Shown one piece after another: positions 23,884-36,549 of a stretch of DNA of 64,000 bases. Position numbers and translations under genes: made by a program. The first letter of the stretch is position 1. The number at the start of each line of letters is the position of its first letter. The stretch is from Ashinkailepas kermadecensis (lineage: Eukaryota; Arthropoda; Thecostraca; Neolepadidae). The notes below the pieces were generated by a model. That model saw only the letters and a list, made by a program, of their open reading frames with translations. It was not told the DNA's origin and made no database searches. The DNA lies in the NCBI GenBank assembly GCA_034440615.1, contig JAOTOM010004553.1, positions 70,001 to 134,000 on the forward strand, in the 5' to 3' direction.

Positions 23884-26012
23884 ACGTGGTGTATTTTATT
23901 GAACGCTGCACGTGGTGTACTCAATTGGACGCTGCACGTGGTGTATTCAATTGGACACTGCACGTGGTGTATTCAATTGGACGCTGCACGTGGTGTATTC
24001 AATTGGACGCTGCACGTGGTGTATTCAATTGGACGCTGCACGTGGTGTATTCAATTGGACGCTGCACGTGGTGTATTCAATTGGACGCTGCACGTTGTGT
24101 ATTCAATTGGACGCTGCACTTGTGTATTCAATTGGACGCTGCACGTGGTGTATTCAATTGGACGCTGCACGTGGTGTATTCAATTGGACGCTGCACGTTG
24201 TGTATTCAATTGGACGCTGCACGTGGTGTATTCAATTGGACGCTGCACGTGGTGTATTCAATTGGACGCTGCACGTGGTGTATTCAATTGGACGCTGCAC
24301 GTGGTGTATTCAATTGGACGCTGCACGTGGTGTATTCAATTGGACGCTGCACGTGGTGTATTCAATTGGACGCTGCACGTGGTGTATTCAATTGGACGCT
24401 GCACGTGGTGTATTCAATTGGACGCTGCACGTGATGCATTCAATTGGACGCTGCACGTGGTGTATTCAATTGGACGCTGCACGTGGTGTATTCAATTGGA
24501 CGCTGCACGTGGTGTATTCAATTGGACGCTGCACGTGATGCATTCAATTGGACGCTGCACGTGGTGTATCGAATTGGACGCTGCACGTTGTGTATTCAAT
24601 TGGACGCTGCACGTGGTGTATTCAATTGGACGCTGCACGTGGTGTATTCAATTGGACGCTGCACGTGATGTATTCAATTGGACGCTGCACGTGGTGTATT
24701 CAATTGGACGCTGCACGTGGTGTATTCAATTGGACGCTGCACGTGATGTATTCAATTGGACGCTGCACGTGGTGTATTCAATTGGACGCTGCACGTGGCG
24801 TATTCAATTGGACGCTGCACGTGGTGTATTCAATTGGACGCTGCACGTGGTGTATTTAATTGGACGCTGCACGTGGTGTATCGAATTGGACGCTGCACGT
24901 TGTGTATTCAATTGGACGCTGCACGTGGTGTATTCAATTGGACGCTGCACGTGGTGTATTCAATTGGACGCTGCACGTGGTGTATTTAATTGGACGCTGC
25001 ACGTGGTGTATTCGAATTGGACGCTGCACGTTGTGTATTCAATTGGACGCTGCACGTGATGCATTCAATTGGACGCTGCACGTGGTGTATCGAATTGGAC
25101 GCTGCACGTTGTGTATTCAATTGGACGCTGCACGTGATGCATTCAATTGGACGCTGCACGTGGTGTATCGAATTGGACGCTGCACGTTGTGTATTCAATT
25201 GGACGCTGCACGTGGTGTATTCAATTGGACGCTGCACGTGGTGTATTCAATTGGACGCTGCACGTGATGTATTCAATTGGACGCTGCACGTGGTGTATCC
25301 AATTGGACGCTGCACGTGGTGTATCCAATTGGACGCTGCACGTGGCGTATTCAATTGGACGCTGCACGTGATGTATTCAATTGGACGCTGCACGTGGTGT
25401 ATTCAATTGGACGCTGCACGTGGCGTATTCAATTGGACGCTGCACGTGGTGTATTCAATTGGACGCTGCACGTGGTGTATTTAATTGGACGCTGCACGTG
25501 GTGTATCGAATTGGACGCTGCACGTTGTGTATTCAATTGGACGCTGCACGTGATGCATTCAATTGGACGCTGCACGTGGTGTATCGAATTGGACGCTGCA
25601 CGTTGTGTATTCAATTGGACGCTGCACGTGATGCATTCAATTGGACGCTGCACGTGGTGTATCGAATTGGACGCTGCACGTTGTGTATTCAATTGGACGC
25701 TGCACGTGGTGTATTCAATTGGACGCTGCACGTGGTGTATTCAATTGGACGCTGCACGTGATGTATTCAATTGGACGCTGCACGTGGTGTATTCAATTGG
25801 ACGCTGCACGTGGTGTATTCAATTGGACGCTGCACGTGATGTATTCAATTGGACGCTGCACGTGGTGTATTCAATTGGACGCTGCACGTGGTGTATTCAA
25901 TTGGACGCTGCACGTGGTGTATTCAATTGGACGCTGCACGTGGTGTATTCAATTGGACGCTGCACATGATGTATTTAATTTAACGCTGCAAGTGATGTAT
26001 TAAATTGGACAT
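23884..26012. repeat. 26-bp satellite array, about 80 copies, with an E-box per unit
   Basis: The unit consists of TTCAATTGGACGCTG followed by CACGTGGTGTA. It repeats head to tail with very little divergence for about 2.1 kb. Most units contain CACGTG, a canonical bHLH E-box; variants CACGTT and CACGTGATG occur in a patterned order. A run of variants (GATGCATTC, GTATCGAATT, CACGTTGTG) recurs as 78-bp higher-order blocks near 25,050-25,200 and 25,550-25,710. Because 26 is not a multiple of three and the unit lacks stops, all three plus frames are open for up to 386 codons. None is a gene. Confidence 0.97.
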
Positions 26013-26390
26013 ACGTATATCTCGATGGTCCGCGAATCGTTTCGCATTGATCTTCAATGCAGTACACAAACTTTTTTTGTGCAAATCACATCTAATTGGA
26101 TTGCTGATATATACTGCAGTGAGCTATTTAGGTCGTGCATTGATTTATTTTTATCTACGTTGGGACTGTGACCGGTTTTACGACTCAATTTGTTCCCTGG
26201 TCATGCTCAGTTTAAGATGCAATCACCTTTACCGCAGACATTGAGGTAATAACGATGGCCAGGGGATTGCCAACGAAAGTTGTTGCATGTCGAAGATTCA
26301 CACCGAGCTTGTCTCCTGAAACTAATATAATGCTTACTTTTAGCTATACTTACCAACTAAATAAGGAGGAAATATCAGCACTTCATCACA

Positions 26391-26560
26391 TAGGTGCTGT
26401 TTTCTGAACATTGTTGAGTGGTGGAGCGCAATACATGGAAGAAATTTGCGGGTCTAAATTGATTGTGGGCGGGGACACATCATAGGGTCCCATGCTAAAT
26501 GTTAGTATTATTGGGGGGCAAGTCAACATTGCACGGAGCGAGGCCCCTGATAAGTATGCA
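26391..26560 (+). repeat. Dispersed short repeat, copy C
   Basis: Blocks GGCGGGGACACATCATAGGG, TCCCATGCTAAATGTTAG and GGGGGGCAAGTCAACATTGC match the copies at 1,440-1,565 (minus) and 12,663-12,905 (plus) in the same order. No coding capacity. Confidence 0.6.
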
Positions 26561-27057
26561 AGTCGACACCCACATTTCACGCGCATGCTTAGATCATGGA
26601 TCGTACTTATATTTCACAAGAAACTCGTCATGAATGGTTGTCGTCAGAAGCGTCCTTTGCTACCGATCTATGACTTCGAATATATGTAGCATGCAAAACG
26701 TTAAGGAATTATGTGGCGCGATGCACATTAACTGAATTCACTCAAGCCACAAACATGTCAAACGTAGCTCACTCAATGTTGAGGCAGTGGCGCTCTCAGA
26801 GCGGTGAACTATCCTGGATAGGTGTTCACGTATAGCTGATGAACAATCATGTTGATACACAGAAGCGTGAAGAATTGCAGCGCCAATGCTGTGATGCCAA
26901 CGACCCTTGGTGTCTTTCTAGAAGTCTTCGACTACATACCAGTCTCTCCTGTCACGGGGCATGTCTTCTTCTGACATTGGAAGGGTTTCAGGCACCATTC
27001 CTGTATTGCGGTCCTCGGAATGTCGCCTCCCCATCGCCACGGTCAGCCCAGGCACAA

Positions 27058-27089
27058 TTCCCGCCATTGTCCGGGTACAATGGCGGGAA
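27058..27089. other. Perfect 13-bp inverted repeat
   Basis: TTCCCGCCATTGT (27,058-27,070) and ACAATGGCGGGAA (27,077-27,089) are perfect reverse complements around a 6-nt loop. It lies about 75 bp upstream of the CRE-type repeat array. Confidence 0.75.
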
Positions 27090-27163
27090 CTGCAGTGAGC
27101 TGATCGGCCCTGTCGGCGCGACTGCTGTCGTTGTTGGCAGCTCGGCTGGTGTGTATGGCAGCC

Positions 27164-27352
27164 GTGACGTCATCATGCTATCCAGCGGCTTACGGCCGTG
27201 ACGTCATCATGCTATCCAGCGGTTTACGGTCGTGACATCATCATGCTATTCAGCGGTTTACGGTCGTGACATCATCATGCTATTCAGCGGTTTACGGTCG
27301 TGACATCATCATGCTATTGAACGGGTTCCAGCTGTGACGTCATCATGCTATC
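27164..27352. repeat. 34-bp tandem repeat, 6 copies, carrying CRE/ATF-type motifs
   Basis: Units start at 27,164, 27,198, 27,232, 27,266, 27,300 and 27,334. Units one, two and six hold the palindrome TGACGTCA (CRE); the middle three hold TGACATCA. All share TCATCATGCTAT. Confidence 0.88.
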
Positions 27353-29099
27353 CGCCGATCACCCGCGGTCTCCCGACAGCGGGTCCAGACGTCTGAGTTG
27401 GGAATGCGAAAAGACGGTTTGAGAAGGGGAAAATGAACTAAAAAATGCCGCTTGAATTTCGAGAGCTCCTGGTATTTGGACACCTCACGGCAATGCGACG
27501 GTTTATAGCCATCTTTGTCGGCATCACATGTTCTTGGATGTGGAGAACATGACCACTTTGTGCGCTTTAAGCGTGCCCGGTTCCAAGAGAGCAGTGGCCG
27601 ATATGCAGGTGGCCAGTGCGATGGTCGGCCAGTGACAGTGTCGAGTGGATTCTCTCTGACCACGGCCAGTGACCAGTGACCAGTGACCACTGGTCACTGG
27701 CCGCCGGATCAGCTGGACACGGGCACCGCCTCAGACGTTCGACATCTCCAACTGAAGCAATGTCTACAACCCGGATATGCACCGGTGTCTGCACCGGTGA
27801 TCGTCTGGAAAGCTGGACTCCGTCCCGTGACCGGGATGGCCACACGTGGCCTGTCATCCGCAGTCCACAATAACGCCACATTCGGCCGACGTGGCATTAT
27901 TGGCACGTGGCATGCCACATTCGGCCGATCCGTCTCCGATGATGTGTTCCGCTTTCGGTTTTGAAGACGAGCCCATCTTGACGTGCCATCTGACTGTTGG
28001 GCCGCCACACCTTGCCGATCAATTATTGGACAGGGACGTCGGCTGTCACCGCTGCCTTTCCAAGAACACCCGTGCTGTATAACTGCAGACGTCGTTCTAC
28101 TCTTCGATGAGATGTGTGGATAGTTGCGTGTGCATTTGCGACGGGTGAGGTACGTTCACCCTTTGTTTTATGGTAATGGTTAGCCGTTTAATTCGTTGTT
28201 ATTAGTTGGATCCCGCTGTATAAATTAAGTTTGGATTTTTAGGACGAAAAAATGTTTCCTTTTCTTTTCTTCCGTACCTACCTTCCACGCTACTTCTTCC
28301 ATAGCCACCTGTGTTACTCCTGCAGATATTTGTCACCTATTCCCATGTTCTGAAGCACTCCCCTCTTCTAGTTCTCTCTCTTTGTCGACATTTCATCCAT
28401 ACATTTTTCTCCATTCTTCACACTCCTTTGCAGTTTTGCTAACCATCTCCTTCCGAACCTAGTCCAACAAGATTTGACTGGGATGAACACCGGGGGACAC
28501 TTGAAGGGGGGGGGGGGGGGCACTGGGGCAGGGACGCTGCAATTGTCTCCAATGGATGAAATTCTAACCATTCAAGCTCTCTTCCTCCCCTCCCCAGATC
28601 GGTGCTATATCGGTAATAGTAACCGCGACTTGACTGGGGGAGGGAGAGGCTAACGTAGTCATAATGGATGCAACCCGGCTCGCGCAGCATGTTAGAGGGA
28701 GCCCTGGCCTCCTCCATTTATCTCACCTAAATGCTATTTAAGGTGCGCCTTTGGTACCATGTCGGAAATGACACCCAGCACCATCCAGTCTGCGGACAAA
28801 TATAATTCCTGGGGATGGCTAGTAATTGACATATTCGGATTTTATTTGCACTTCGATATGTTTTGAATTCAAGTTTGGTGCGTTCAGCAACACAATATTT
28901 TTATATTCTTAGTAAAACTTACATACGGTTGACACCAATAACCATGCATTCATTGGTAATACATATACCTGTATGCGATCCCAATACGCTACCTGCAGCT
29001 TCGTTGGGCTACTTGCTACACTTCCAAACGCAAACTAAAAATAGAAAGCGCATTACGTTTGAATCTATTTCTGCATGTATGGTGCAATGATTGCATTCT
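27353..29099. other. No gene seen; short palindrome and G run
   Basis: CCAGTGACCA and TGGTCACTGG form a 21-bp palindrome at 27,680-27,700, within repeated GACCAGT phrases. A G run of about 15 lies near 28,506. Pyrimidine-rich DNA at 28,250-28,400. No supported gene. Confidence 0.45.
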
Positions 29100-30835
29100 A
29101 TTAGGTCGTGTATCGTTTATGTATCACCAACAGGCAATGACCAATCACAGATGAAGTCATATAAAAATACTCTAAAACATAAGTGACACAAGTGACATGA
29201 ATGATAATGAGAGTATGCAAAGCATGTGCAATCCCAGAGATAGTGGCTAATACCGGTGCCTTTTTGAAGGTAGGGACGATGTTAGCTCTAGCCATTGCTC
29301 GGGAAAGATACCACAGGATAATAGCATAGTGAAAAGCTTCCATAGGGTGACAGCCAGCTCCACGGCACACTAACGCGGGATGCGGGCACTCAGTCCATCT
29401 GGGCCGCACTCCTTGCATGCAGCGATGTTTCTCAACAAACAACAAACTGATTTATCCGACACAGCGACATCAGTTTGGAGAGTCGTGTGACTCTCAGGGA
29501 TTTCCTGAGAAGTGTATGGCAGCGAGATAAAGAATCTTGCCACAAATGCATGACCGAGCAAGTTCGCTCTACCTATGTCGTCCGATACCTAAACGCAATT
29601 ACACTCTGGCACCAAGATCTCCTTTGTCGGTTTGTCCTTTGTCGGTTTGTCGGTTTGTCGGTTTGAAACACCGACAAAGTGTCTGGACCGACTATTAAAA
29701 CCGACGTCCAGAATAGTCTGGACCTTGAAAGAAGGTCCAGAAGCGCTTCGGATTTGTCACAAAATCGCCGACGAGACCCACTCAGGCATGCTGTGTCACT
29801 CTTACTCGACGTCACTTACTCTTACTTACTGTCACTCTTACGCTCGAAATCCTTTTGTTTTCGTACAGTCAGCTTTCACACATTCGCCGTTTTGATGACG
29901 CTTCATTCGCTCGAAAGCAGCGCCTGACGTTAGGGCTCGCTTAGTTCGCACCGAATTACTGCGGATGTCGCTTTTTTTCGGAACAACGAGTGGAACATGA
30001 TCGTCGCGAATAGCCGCCTCGACAAATGCGTAACCAGAGATGAAGTCTCGTCCACTTCCATCCCGTCCAACAGAGCCCACGCCGCCGCTGTCGGGGACAA
30101 CGGCGCCCGTCGAAGTCAGCAGGGCGATAATTGAGTGCCGTAGTGCCAGTTGCTGATACTGGTGCTGTTCGTCTCACGTTTAACAAAATGCTCTCCTCGT
30201 CATGGTCTACAGTGACTGTGATCTGTATCGGGTTTGCGCACACTTCGGATAGGCCTCCAGCCAGCACGAGGTACAGGATGTTGTTCACTCTAGTGGCCGA
30301 TGTCACATACTGGCTCAACCCCATCATGATACTGGTCATACTCTGATCATATCATGTCAACTCTGTCAGTATCATCATGATACTGGTCATACATGATACA
30401 TCATACTGGTCGACAAATCTCCACGCTTGCGCTAAGTCCCTGGTCAGGTCTGATTGAGCTCCATCACCCGGCCCCGGCGTAAGCTGTATTTCAGGCAGGC
30501 TGAAGTCGCCTAGTACCAGCAGATGTCTGTCGCCGCGAAGAGAGGACAGACACTGACGTATTTTGCCCGTGGAGGCGTCATCGTTAGGCGGTCTGTAGCA
30601 CACAGCCACCGTGATGGTGGGTTGACCGAGCTGGGTGATTGGTGTCTCTGTATTTTCGTTCGGTTCCGTGCGCCTGATAGGGAGTAGGACGGTAAGTACT
30701 GCGCACACTACTACACCTCTAACGCCGCCCCTGCCACGTCGAAACCAGACGTGGTCCTTTTTGGTGGCCACATCAGCATATCGCTGTGGGCGAGAGCGGT
30801 TACTTCGATCAGGATTATAAATATATAGCATGCGC
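29100..30835 (-). pseudogene. CR1-like non-LTR retrotransposon fragment (endonuclease and RT start)
   Basis: Minus-strand frames show an apurinic endonuclease: RGRGGVRGVVV, then VAVCYRPPND, then LLVLGDFSLPEI (30,480-30,720). The linker block QYVTSATRVNNILYLVLA follows (about 30,250-30,310), then the RT entry region with CGPDGLSARIP and LARANIVPTFKKA-like phrases (29,230-29,420). This order is that of CR1/L2/Jockey-type ORF2. The frame is broken by a local duplication around 30,320-30,400, where ATCATGATACTGGTCATA occurs twice, and by other shifts. It ends near 29,100, so most of the RT is missing. Confidence 0.75.
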
Positions 30836-32515
30836 TCTAATCACACGTATTGTTCACATCGCAACTGTATCTTTGCCTACACTCCTGGACCGAACCCGCT
30901 CGCCAACGTCTAATCGGAAACGAGTCGAACCAGCGGATTTCAAATCTACAATATGCTATTTATGCACAAATGGATTGTTTGTCTGTCTGTCGTTTTTTGT
31001 TTAATGATTAATTGCGGTCATGTGTGAGTGAATCTATGGCTCCCATGCGCTTGGATTTTCGCACGCGCCAGACACTGAACGGATAGTGCGTGTTGCCGAA
31101 TTTCATTGTCGTGGAATGTGTACTAGGCGCGAGACATGCGCTCAAAATTATCGCGACATCCCCATTCATTTAGCATGTGATTGGGTACTTTCAAGACAGC
31201 AACCGAGACCAGCGCATATTGGCGCCCGGCTCGGCTCACATCACGGGAGACGTGAGGTGGGTTACATCACGTTAAAGTCCAAATGTTGGCCATGCGTCGG
31301 GCACAATTTCATTGCGGTCGGGTCGATGTGCTGCACGTGAGCGACACGGGGATCGAGAGAAAACGGGTGTCGCCAAAATCCGCCGTCTTCCATAGGTTTC
31401 CACGTAAATCTGACACTTTGTCGATTGGAAATGACCAATTTCGGTGTGCCTAGACGACTAACTTCAGACCACTATGTGTCACCAACCAATGGGCGGATCG
31501 ACACGATACCAACGCTATAGTGTGGCCACGACAATTGCCAACCTCACTGGGAAACCGTTTCTGATTCACAGGTCGCGCATACACGGGAAGGTGTGAAAAG
31601 CGAAAGCGATGTTTTTCCACGTTTTTCACGATTGGGTCTGGCGATGGAAAACGGTTAGATGTGATGTTTCATAACCTCCAAGGTATGATATCCTCTAATG
31701 ATCACAGCCTCCAAGGTATCAAATCGTCCAATGGCATAAACTCTACAGCATCACAACCTCCAATGCATCATATAATCAAATTCCTCATAACCTCTAATGG
31801 ACCATAACTTTCAATCTATCATGACCTCCAATGCAGCATAACCATTAATGTACTACAACCTCCAAAGAGCCGAATCATGGCAATAGGTTAGGTTAAGTCA
31901 GGCTAGGTTAGCTTTACATAAATACATTTAATACATACATATATTTATACATGAAACTGACACCACAGTGTAGCTAGGACAACCTCCATTTTCGCTCGGC
32001 GACGACAGCGATTCTTCACGTGTAGCTATACATTTTTACATGTTTTGAAGGAATTCATGCAGCGTATTTTTCTGCACTCTTGGGTCCAAAATCGGACATG
32101 GTCGCGAATTGGTGACCGTTCCCTCCTTGCACTCTTGCTCTCTTACGGTCTGTCTATCGTGGTGAAGCTAAGGCTTGTTGTGCTAAATCTTCCCGCAGCT
32201 TCGATTGTCTCAAAGTTCATAGGACAGTCTCCCTGCAAGCGCTAATGATTCCTGTGCATTGACTTTTAATTCCTCATTTTAACAGGTATTTAAAGAGGCG
32301 TTGGTCTCTGGTGGGAAATTAGTAATGGAAATTAATCGGATTGCCCGGCGAATTTTGTGTAAATTAACTTCCTACCACTAGTTGCCATCAACTTATTCAA
32401 CAATCACCATGCTACTAGGTGGCAGTGTGGATGCCTCACGGTAGTTTTTGTTTTGTAAGATGATTTCTCGATTAAACGGCATTGAAGCCTACTTGGACGC
32501 GTAATTCTCCACGCG
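30836..32515. other. No gene seen; weak repeats
   Basis: A degenerate CATAACCTCCAATG repeat spans 31,670-31,870 and is followed by a short run ATAGGTTAGGTTAAG. No supported gene. Confidence 0.45.
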
Positions 32516-32519
32516 CAGA

Positions 32520-32702
32520 GGCGCAGCCAGGGGGAGGCCCGATCCATCTCCATTAGCACCTAAAAATAAACTAGATCAAGCGAGAACTTCGGAAAATTCC
32601 TCTATGCAAACCCTAAATTTTCAGCGCGCCAGAATCCTTCCCTGATTCTTCACATTGTTTTTGGTCACCCCCCCCCCCCTCTAGGAAGACCCTGGCTGCG
32701 CC
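32520..32702. mobile_element. Small inverted-repeat element (MITE-like)
   Basis: GGCGCAGCCAGGG (32,520-32,532) and its exact reverse complement CCCTGGCTGCGCC (32,690-32,702) bound a 183-bp segment containing a C run of 13. The GGCGCAGCCAGG end is a phrase commonly seen at ends of animal DNA elements. No target duplication was found, so the superfamily is unknown. Confidence 0.5.
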
Positions 32703-32706
32703 ACTG

Positions 32707-33679
32707 ACCCCACGTCGGCACAGATTAGGGAGAGCATCTGAATTACAGATCAGTAATTCTGCCTGACCAAAAATGGAACACTGTTGGTAGGTCACGCTAG
32801 TTAGGCTTACCTCAGCAACGGGTACGAAATACAAATCGCAGTCCTGCGATTTACTGATTAATTACTCCTGGCGGATTTACTGATCCGTAGTTCAGACACT
32901 CTCACTAATCTGAGCACTGAAGAGCGGTCCGTGCGCACCTCGCCATATCGGAACGGGTCTGCGTGAGTACAGAGCTACATTTCATCAGCCTCCAGCACTG
33001 AGGATTGGAGTTCCCTATCTTCTGGAGTCAGCGGCTGATCCGGGAATTTTGATGGGAGGGGCACTCGTGTGGTGGGGCTCCTGGTGCCTTGGAGAGGAAT
33101 CACAGCGGAAATCCCTGGAGCTTTCGGTTGAATCACAGCTTTCGGTTGAAAATCCGTTGAGCGACTAAGCTGTCTGGACGCACATGTGATCAACCGCCAA
33201 AAAAGCATGTTTGGCATGATAATTAAAAAGAACCTTAGCAAATATCATGAAGTTTCAGAACTTGATCGCAACGCGATAAGAACCGGCGTACAAAAAAAAA
33301 CCTAAGGCGGTGGCTACAGAAACCCTGCCTAAATAATACGGTAAATCGTAACTGCGATTCATTAATCTGAAGTTGACTGTTATATTTGTTCACTTTTTAG
33401 CAGATTGGGGAACAAGTTATGCACATGAAAATACAAATTTGATGCAGGCTTCGACATCACAATCCGGTGGCGAAGGAACCAGCATAGCCCACCGGGCTTG
33501 GTGTGACATGAAATGCAAGGCTATTCTGCAGTCAGGGGTAGAACTTTTCTAACATAATATAGGAGCTGCTTTTTGAATGCCACTCTCTACAATAATCTCT
33601 CATAGATCCCATACTAAGCCTAAGTAGCATGGGGAGGGGGGGGGTAATTAGTGAAAGTGTGCCACAAAAAGCATGGAAT
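32707..33679. other. No gene seen
   Basis: Unique AT-rich DNA without supported genes. Confidence 0.4.
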
Positions 33680-34205
33680 GTTCCGCTCCCGAGTCCAGTG
33701 ACGTCAGAATCTCGCCAGTTCGCCGCCATTTCTGACCTACGCATTTGGTTTCCGAAGTGGACATTCCGAGAAAACATTCCAGTCTCACCAAGATCGACGA
33801 AAACAGTGTGACGTCTTTCGCAACGTCCACCTCCCTCAGCCGCGTCGCTCAAAACACTGGAAAACACCACGAAGCATCCGTAAACACGAAGTACCCTCAC
33901 CAAAAACGTCACGTGCGCGGCCTCCAGACGACGTATACAAATGCCAGACAGCAGAACACGGGTGACTGATAACGGTGCAGTGGCGAAGCGTGGCGCAGCT
34001 GTCCCGCAAGAACGGTGCTGGTCGGACGCAAAAATGGCGCACATACCACGCCAGACGTCTCGCAGCTTAGCCGGAGTGCACGAGCGCACGCGGAAGTAGA
34101 CGAGTCTGTTGGCGAGGCGACCTTGCATACGCAGCGTTGCCCAGAGAAGATGCGTGACGTCACAGTCCGTGACACACTGTTTTGCGTTCGCTGACGTCAG
34201 GCAGG
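33680..34205. promoter_or_regulatory. CpG-containing segment with three CRE palindromes
   Basis: TGACGTCA occurs at 33,699-33,706, 34,155-34,162 and 34,192-34,199, in moderately CpG-rich non-repetitive DNA that also contains a CACGTG-type E-box near 33,910. Three full 8-bp palindromes in 500 bp is unusual by chance. A 198-codon minus frame (33,532-34,128) overlaps but has no recognisable domain. A promoter is plausible, but no transcript start or exon is visible. Confidence 0.25.
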
Positions 34206-34780
34206 CTTACACGTATTCAATGGTTGCGAAATGTGCTCGTGTCCGAAATGACCGATGCTCATTGGTTAGGTTTTCAGAAGCCAGTTGCTCGCAATCGGCA
34301 CAGGAAGGTATTATTATTTCGTTCGGTAACTGGGTGCTGACCTCCACCTCAGTCGGCGATTTCGCTTTTGCGCCACTAAATGTCTGCCCGCGTATAGTCA
34401 TGTGAAAAGCTCAAAGCTCGCTGCTCTCCGTTAAAAAAAACAATTTCAACTTTTCCTTTGCAGACTTCCTCCTAAAAAAATATGCTGAAGATCGCAGATG
34501 TGTAAGGAGGACATCTGAGGATGCCATGCCATTATGCATAGCCATTTTCGTCCTTATATGCTTACTAGGACAATGCACATGAGTCCCACATACAAATGTT
34601 CCGATCGGGAGCTTGAGAAAAGGCCTTGGACAAGGGTCGAAGCTCAAAGAAGCTGTCGGGAGACGGCAACAGTGCCCAAACTGATGCAATAAAAAAGTGT
34701 ATGTGAGCGACCGGCCAAGTGGGTACCATCTTGATAACAGCAATTATTTGAGATAATATTTGAGTCAACGATCAGGGTAG
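34206..34780. other. No gene seen
   Basis: Unique DNA without supported genes. Confidence 0.4.
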
Positions 34781-34783
34781 CTC

Positions 34784-35005
34784 TACCCATGGGGTGTCCC
34801 GCACCCAAAACTGTGTGCTTCATCCATAGGCCGTGTCGCACCCAAAGCTGGCTAGCTCCACCCATGGGATGTTCCGCACACAAAGCTGAGTGTTCCACCC
34901 ATGGGGTGTGCCGCACCAAAAACAGGGTAGCTCCACCCATGGGGCGTTACGCATCCAAAGCTGAGTGCTCCAACCAGGGGGTGTTCCGCACCCAAAGAGT
35001 GGCTA
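34784..35005. repeat. About 37-bp tandem repeat, 6 diverged copies
   Basis: Phrases CACCCATGGGGTGT, CGCACCCAAAGCTG and TAGCTC recur about every 37 bp. Confidence 0.8.
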
Positions 35006-35177
35006 TGTGCCAGCCGACCTATACGGGACTGTGTGAGGAATGTGTAGCTACGCGAGGTAGGGGCTTAACCGGAAGCCCACAACTCGAGTGGGCGACAGCT
35101 GGACATGCAGACTGGGCACGCACTGTCTTCCACACCGCTGCACCGCTGCATCTTCCAGTCAAGACGTCCCAGCTTAG

Positions 35178-35365
35178 GGTGATCTTAACGTAAGGTCGCG
35201 GTCAGTGAGATGATCTTAACGTAAGGTCGCGGTCAGTGAGATGATCTTAACGTATGGTCGCGGTCAGTGAGATGATCTTAACGTAAGGTCGCGGTCAGTG
35301 AGATGATCTTAACGTATGGTCGCGGTCAGTGAGATGATCTTAACCTAAGGTCGCGGTCAGTAAGA
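35178..35365. repeat. 31-bp tandem repeat, 6 copies
   Basis: GATCTTAACGTAAGGTCGCG starts at 35,180, 35,211, 35,242, 35,273, 35,304 and 35,335, with single-base variants alternating AAGG and ATGG. Confidence 0.92.
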
Positions 35366-36385
35366 ACACGACGAGCGGATAGCCGATCGGGCGCGTTACA
35401 TGCTTCAGCTTAGAATGTATCTTTGTGGTGGATGTGTGTTTTGTGTTTGTGTTTTCTCGATTACTTTTACAAATTCGGTTGTAATCGACCAGAGAACACT
35501 TCGTGTCGATACAATTTACAATTCCTAAACGAAACTGACCAAATATCTTTATACTGTGATTGTCACGGGCGATGTAGAATGAAGCCGATGTAGCGTCAAT
35601 GCAGAGCTGAGGCCGAGCTGCAGATGCGCTGTCTTCAAGCTCCCAATATACGAAAATTTCGTTATTTCTGCCTATCGGTGGGAACCTCCATTATAACTTG
35701 GATGGAAGGTCCATGATATCCGAGTGTACGTGATTGGTCTAATCTTAGTCTTCTTCCAGCAGTAGTGTCCAATACTACTCGCAATTCTCCACCAGTCATT
35801 CAAGCCACCATATAACCGGAATTGTTTCGGTAAAGGTTTGAGTTGTCTAAGCTCTTCCCATCACACACACGTGCATTGACATGGCTGATGGTGGCTGGTG
35901 GTGGTAAATTATAATTGTTTTCGTTAATGGATGCTTAGCTTTTGTTCCTATTTTTCGACTGAAGTCAGTTTCCATGCCGAGCACTGGAGCTGCTGCTGTT
36001 GAACTTCGAAATCGAACACGATTTTGGAACTGTAGCAGGGTTGTTTGTTTTTCCGTATTTATTCATTACATTTTGCTTGAATGCAAGTGACATAGGGGTC
36101 CTGTTCACACACCTACATTGCCGTTACAGTCGATTTCGAGGCGTTTTACTTTTTCTGGTAACCATTAATGATTTCGACTGGACTAACGGCGGCTGACAAG
36201 ATGTCGCCGATTATGCTCTCCCGATTTTCGTATATCGCGAAGAGATCTGACCCGCCGCTCGGTTTCTCGGAGCCCTTCTGGTTGTCATGGAATGTGCTGG
36301 CTGATTACATCAGAGCTGTAGATCAGCACGTGAGTCCGGCTGTTGGCTGCGGAATTCGGGCCTTGGAAATACTGCCTGACCTTCG
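35366..36385. other. No gene seen
   Basis: Unique DNA without supported genes. Confidence 0.4.
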
Positions 36386-36387
36386 AC

Positions 36388-36548
36388 GTTGCTAGGCGCC
36401 AAGCGTGAGTGGCGTTTGGCGTTGCTAGGCGCCAGACGTGAAAGGTGTTTGGCGTTGCTAGGCGACAGACGTGCGTGGCGTTTGGCGATGCTAGGCGCCA
36501 GACGTGCATGGCGTTTGGCGTTGCTAGGCGCCAGGCGCGAATGGGGAT
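36388..36548. repeat. 33-bp tandem repeat, about 5 copies
   Basis: Unit contains GTTGCTAGGCGCCAGACGTG and GGCGTTTGGC. The period is 11 codons, so open frames run through it on both strands without meaning. Confidence 0.85.
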
Positions 36549-36549
36549 T

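Noticed and set aside
23899..25059. 386-codon forward open frame
   Set aside because: It is the 26-bp satellite read through; all three forward frames are open and the peptide is the unit translated over and over.
33532..34128. 198-codon minus frame
   Set aside because: No recognisable motif, and no splice or promoter evidence tied to it; CpG-rich composition lowers stop frequency.
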